A stretch of DNA of 64,000 bases from Chthoniobacterales bacterium (GTDB lineage: Bacteria > Verrucomicrobiota > Verrucomicrobiia > Chthoniobacterales > JACTMZ01): assembly GCA_018402585.1 (NCBI GenBank), contig JAGYIO010000003.1:62001-126000 (forward strand). Direction: 5' to 3'. A program made the position numbers and the translations under genes. The notes beneath the pieces were generated by a model. That model was given only the letters and a program-made list of their open reading frames with translations, was not told the DNA's origin and ran no database searches. Positions 63,420 through 64,000 of this stretch are shown here, piece after piece (within the stretch, counting starts at the first letter, position 1; the number at the start of each line of letters is the position of its first letter).

Positions 63420-63689
63420 GTGAAAGCAAATCTCGACCCCAACCCCGACCACAACATCTGGAACAACAACGGCACCTGGTGGCTCCACGCCACCGTGCAC
63501 CATCCGAACCACACCAAGGAACGCGTCCGCGTCTCTCTCGGGACGAAAGACCGCGACGAAGCCCGTGAGCGGCGCGACTTCATCCTTGGTGGGACCAATT
63601 CCATCGTCTCTCGCCTCTCGCGCACACTGGCCAGGCCCGAGATGGCCGGACACGGCTGTCCTCCCGGGCGCTGGAACCCAACCCACTGA
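63420..63689 (+). pseudogene. Fragment resembling N-terminus of a tyrosine-type integrase
   Basis: GTG start, MKANLDPNPDHNIWNNNGTWWLHATVHHPNHTKERVRVSLGTKDRDEARERRDFIL then non-coding; no catalytic domain follows. Confidence 0.4.
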
Positions 63690-63733
63690 TCCTCACGACC
63701 AGCGCCACCACGCTCTCCGCGCGCGCACAAGTT

Positions 63734-63907
63734 CTACTCTTGCGCGGTCGCCGGGTTCCTCGGGGTGTCCTCGTCAGAATCGCTCACCCCATCTTTGACC
63801 TGTTGAAAAACGGTCCGGCCAAGCAAGCTCGAGGCAATTCTGACCGGCGGCGGCGCCGCGCACCCGGTGAGAAACACAATGGATAGGAGGATGAGTGTTT
63901 TTTTCAT
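63734..63907 (-). CDS. Small putative lipoprotein
   Basis: MKKTLILLSIVFLTGCAAPPP lipobox. Confidence 0.6.
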   Translation of the reverse strand: MKKTLILLSIVFLTGCAAPPPVRIASSLLGRTVFQQVKDGVSDSDEDTPRNPATAQE

Positions 63908-64000
63908 AGTTTTTTTGAACCGCGGACCTATGGCCTGCGGAGCGGGGCAGACCATAGGCCAATGCCGAGCTTAACGGAAAGCACTTCCCGCGCCTCTGCC

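Overview
A GC-rich bacterial chromosomal window, verrucomicrobial in character (inferred from protein style only). Most of it is housekeeping: glutamate decarboxylase (partial), NDH-2, ABC-F, SMC, M20 peptidase, purK/purE, pyruvate carboxylase, dnaK-groES-groEL, fumC, peroxiredoxin, mazG, an amino-acid ABC transporter, sdhCAB, and pntAA-AB-B. Two small accessory islands stand out. (1) A ~3.1 kb segment (about 17.1-20.3 kb) lies between a tRNA-Leu(GAG) gene and an exact 20-bp direct repeat of that tRNA's 3' end. It carries a reverse-strand, integrase-less cassette cluster with one strong attC-like site, one weaker one, and a RelB-like/MazF-like toxin-antitoxin pair. (2) A ~4.04 kb segment (30.04-34.36 kb) sits at the 3' end of pyruvate carboxylase and is bounded by a 279-bp direct repeat of the pyc biotin-carrier-domain end (two mismatches, both synonymous). 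It carries a Cys-type sulfatase and its anSME maturase, with a truncated excisionase-like HTH at the left junction. Other observations: a single-chain AA10 LPMO-CBM2-GH18 chitinase, several gene relics (SDR, four-helix-bundle protein inside the sdh operon, sbtA beside carbonic anhydrase, trypsin-like protease), and intergenic palindromic repeats. No CRISPR array or rRNA was seen. All family calls come from reading motifs by eye; no searches were run.
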